This document shows positions 15,993 to 18,083 of a stretch of DNA of 18,083 nucleotides, piece after piece (the first letter of the stretch is position 1; each line of letters opens with the position of its first letter). The DNA comes from Acidimicrobiia bacterium (lineage in GTDB: Bacteria; Actinomycetota; Acidimicrobiia; Acidimicrobiales; Ilumatobacteraceae). The notes below the pieces were generated by a model. That model searched no databases. It was not told the origin of the DNA and saw nothing but the letters and a program-made list of their open reading frames with translations. The position numbers and the translations under genes are program-made. Location of the stretch: positions 1 to 18,083 of the forward strand of contig JACDGA010000006.1 of assembly GCA_013815505.1 (NCBI GenBank), read 5' to 3'.

Positions 15993-16056
15993 CAGCAGGA
16001 CTGGCGGATGGGACCGAGGCGAGCAAACCTGTTGAACATGCCGTGCGGCCGTGCGC

Positions 16057-17370
16057 CTACAGAGATCTACGGTTGAACTTGTGGGCATACGTGTCGTTGA
16101 CTGATTCGATGTCTTCATCGAGCGGGGTGCTGCGTCCGCATCCTTTGGCGACCAAGCGAGCTTGTCGATGGAGTTCGGTAGTTCGAGGGGTGTGGCCTTC
16201 AGCGTTCAGTGATTCGATCAGTGAGTCGAGTGTGGCCAGCAGGTAGAGGCAGACGGTGGGGTGTGTGGCGGCCGCTCGGCGGGCTTCTTCGAAGGCGATC
16301 TGGATGAGTTCGCCGTGCGAGGGCTGCTGCGCCATCACCACACGGCGGTCACCATCGATGATCACGGCTGGTGGTGGATGGTGGCGAAGCAGTTCGGACA
16401 GGACGGCTGCGGTGTGGAAGATCGCGTCTTGGGCGGTGGTTGGGTCGTTGATGCCCGGCGAGAGTGCTTTGACGGTGACGTCGACGAGTTGTCGGAGACC
16501 GTAGGTCACGTCTTGTTGCATGGTGCGGGTCTCACCGATCACGAACGCAGAGCGCAGGGGGGCCTCGAGGTCGGCAGCATCGATTGCCGGAGAGATCGTG
16601 ATCAGTCGGCTGCGCTCGATCGCGTAGCGGCCGGCGTAGGTCTCGACGCATGCGGTGGTGCCGTCTGGCAGGCAGTCGACTAGCGCGGCGGTGTCGATCT
16701 GTTGGATCCATCCGGAGCGGTCGGCTCTGATCACGGTTATCGGCTCGGTAGCCGGTGGTGGGATCTCGTTGTCGGTGACGCTGTCGGGTTCGCTCAACGT
16801 CCATTCGGCACGGATCTGCTCGGTGGTTTCTCGGCGAATCCGCTCGAGGATCTCGCTGACGTCCATGGCGTGCGCGCTGTGGTTGATGAACGCGACGATG
16901 GCGAGGATCGTGGCGATGCCGAGCACGACCGCGACCGCGACAGAGATGTTGGGGATCACGGGGTCGCCGCCCGGGTCGAGCGCTGAGCGGACTGAGCGGA
17001 GCACCACGACGCAGTAGGTGAACGTTCCGACGACGAGCGCCATCACCCGCTTGTTGAACGGGTCGCGGAACAGAGTTTGGACGACGCGGGGCGAGTACTG
17101 GCTCGAGGCGAGTTGGATGATCAGCAGCGACACCGAGAACGCGATCCCGGCGAAGGAGATCGTCGCACCGGCGATCACACCGAGCAGGGTGCGGGCGCTT
17201 TCGACGGTCGAGGTGAACCCGAGCGGAAGATCGGCGACGCTGGTGTCGACGTGACGATCCACGGTAAGACCGACGACGCCGAGCACGGCGGCGAGGATCA
17301 CCGCGAGCATCGGGACGAAGAACAGGCTTGAGCGGAGCCGCTCGATGAGCGAGCTGAGTCGCAGGTTCAC
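16057..17370 (-). CDS. DUF2254-like predicted membrane protein
   Basis: 437-residue inner-membrane protein of unknown function. Four hydrophobic segments lie in the first 165 residues, at about 15-37, 60-86, 108-127 and 142-163. A soluble C-terminal part of about 270 residues follows. Family-like stretches are TISFAGIAFSVSLLIIQLASSQYSPR in the second segment and YGLRQLVDVTVKALSPGINDPTTA near residues 290-315. The start is GTG 17370, which overlaps the stop of the upstream mscS remnant as GTGA, so translation was probably coupled to it. Base composition is lower (about 58-60% GC in sampled lines, against about 70% further left), which hints at separate ancestry. Association with a mechanosensitive channel fragment suggests a membrane-stress role, but this is speculative. 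Confidence 0.85.
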   Translation of the reverse strand: MNLRLSSLIERLRSSLFFVPMLAVILAAVLGVVGLTVDRHVDTSVADLPLGFTSTVESARTLLGVIAGATISFAGIAFSVSLLIIQLASSQYSPRVVQTLFRDPFNKRVMALVVGTFTYCVVVLRSVRSALDPGGDPVIPNISVAVAVVLGIATILAIVAFINHSAHAMDVSEILERIRRETTEQIRAEWTLSEPDSVTDNEIPPPATEPITVIRADRSGWIQQIDTAALVDCLPDGTTACVETYAGRYAIERSRLITISPAIDAADLEAPLRSAFVIGETRTMQQDVTYGLRQLVDVTVKALSPGINDPTTAQDAIFHTAAVLSELLRHHPPPAVIIDGDRRVVMAQQPSHGELIQIAFEEARRAAATHPTVCLYLLATLDSLIESLNAEGHTPRTTELHRQARLVAKGCGRSTPLDEDIESVNDTYAHKFNRRSL

Positions 17371-17843
17371 TGTTGCGTCCCGTTGCTGTCCGACCTGTCG
17401 GGGCGAACATTGCCGGCGGGGGTGAGCTGTGCATCGCCGTGAAGCGCAGCGCGGAAGCTGGGGGTGGCGTGGAGGACGACGATGTTGGCGGGCATCTCGA
17501 TGCCGTCACGGTCGAGGCGGGACTTGACTGCTTTGATCGCGGCGTCGAGCACCGTGATCGATTCGTGTCGACGCGAGTCGCTCCACAGTAGGGCTCTGAT
17601 GTTGACGGTCGAGACGCCGAGTTCGTGGACCAGTGCTTCGGGTGGTGGGTCGTGTTCGACGCCGGGAACGGTGGACAAGGCCTCGATGCTGGCGCGGGTG
17701 GCTTGTTCGGCGTCGTTCTCGTAGGCGGTGCCGTCGTCGAACTGGAGTCGGTGCGTGTTGTGGTGGGTGTGGACGAGGATCACGTTCTTGTAGACGTCTC
17801 GGTTGGGGATGATCAAAGATTCGCCGTCGAAGGTGGTGAAGCG
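17367..17843 (-). pseudogene. 3' remnant of a mechanosensitive ion channel gene (MscS family)
   Basis: Only the end of the MscS beta domain and the C-terminal alpha/beta domain remain: RFTTFDGESLIIPNRDVYKN, then conserved features around DAEQATRASIEAL, VPGV, ELGVSTVNIRALLWSDS and IKAVKSRLDRDGIEMP. All transmembrane helices, including the pore helix, and the first part of the beta domain are missing. Homology stops near 17843-17849. Upstream, the frame continues without similarity to an in-frame TAG at 17933-17931, and no other frame to the right encodes the lost part. Translation could begin only at weak codons such as TTG 17816 (about 149 residues), so the piece is probably non-functional as a channel. 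The break coincides with an inverted repeat. Its stop overlaps the start of the DUF2254 gene. Confidence 0.7.
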
Positions 17844-17852
17844 CCCGGGTTT

Positions 17853-17961
17853 CGTAGAGGCTGTGGTTATTGAGTCCGGGCCTGGTCGGCCGGGACGGTT
17901 TGATGGTAGTAGTCGGTCTCGAACGCCTACCTACGTCGCTGTGTCCGCGGACACCTCTACG
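17853..17961. repeat. Inverted repeat pair enclosing a 14-bp perfect palindrome
   Basis: CGTAGAGG (17853-17860) and CCTCTACG (17954-17961) are perfect complements; with flanks (TTT before, GAAA after) they match over 11 bases with one indel. Between them, GTGTCCGCGGACAC (17941-17954) is a perfect palindrome. The left arm lies at the point where mscS similarity ends. The palindrome is about 63 bases before the next plus-strand start codon and could be an operator. No gene is seen between 17844 and 18016. Confidence 0.6.
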
Positions 17962-18016
17962 GAAATACGTCGTCCTGCCGATGTGGCGTGGTGCCTTAGA
18001 TCGCCATCATCGAAGT

Positions 18017-18083
18017 ATGCATCCACTCCAGTACATCGACCTGGCACGAGACCATCAGGAGGAGCTGCGGGCGCAAGCCAGCA
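18017..18083 (+). CDS. Start of an unidentified plus-strand gene, cut by window edge
   Basis: From ATG 18017 the frame reads MHPLQYIDLARDHQEELRAQ and is open to the edge (22 codons). The short amphipathic, Arg/Glu-rich opening looks like the small helical hypothetical proteins common in actinobacteria, but no family can be named. No clear ribosome-binding site precedes it. Confidence 0.45.
   Translation, partial: MHPLQYIDLARDHQEELRAQAS

Noticed and set aside
15864..16076. 70-codon plus-strand frame running through the hairpin arm and tandem repeats
   Set aside because: The translation simply reflects the repeats (WPSPG units), the start codon lies in the hairpin, and there is no domain; better explained as non-coding repeats.

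Overview
The window is very GC-rich, with strong G/C third-codon bias, frequent GTG starts and many ATGA/GTGA gene overlaps. Together with an actinobacterial-type gene set (CBS-domain cystathionine beta-synthase, FadE-like acyl-CoA dehydrogenase, OtsA, a Zur-like Fur protein and a SWIM/MoxR/vWA cluster), this suggests a chromosomal piece of a high-GC actinobacterium. An Acidimicrobiia/Ilumatobacter-like lineage is my best guess, by inference only.

Left block, minus strand (1-5326): znuA, znuB, cystathionine beta-synthase, cystathionine gamma-synthase/lyase and otsA (cut by the left edge). They run from right to left, and from znuB onwards the genes overlap end to start, so this looks like one operon led by zinc-uptake genes and continuing into transsulfuration and trehalose synthesis. 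From the same 22-bp gap, znuC (the ATPase of the transporter) and then zur (Fur family) run the other way (5349-6603). A Fur/Zur-like 7-1-7 box lies on the znuA start and next to two overlapping divergent -10 hexamers. The picture is a zinc-responsive switch controlling both arms.

Centre, plus strand (6787-13652): after a spacer with four copies of an ACCGTCTGGGCGGGATC-type repeat, two of which form a 14-bp perfect hairpin, a leaderless-type promoter drives five overlapping genes: SWIM zinc-finger protein, DUF5691-like protein, MoxR-type AAA+ ATPase, DUF5682-like protein and a vWA protein with a complete MIDAS. This tightly coupled module is the most interesting system here. Its DUF5682 member carries motifs that resemble the TraB/TIKI/EreA/ChaN group of putative metal-dependent hydrolases.

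Right block, minus strand: an acyl-CoA dehydrogenase followed by a uridine-phosphorylase-like gene (15720 to 13625), whose 3' end overlaps the vWA gene tail-to-tail by 28 bp. Then comes a 336-bp non-coding stretch with a long nested hairpin and four roughly 23-bp tandem repeats that may be the abandoned end of an IS21-like element. Beyond it, a lower-GC segment carries a DUF2254 membrane protein translationally coupled to the 3' remnant of an mscS-type channel gene that has lost its membrane part. The last 67 bases appear to begin a new plus-strand gene.
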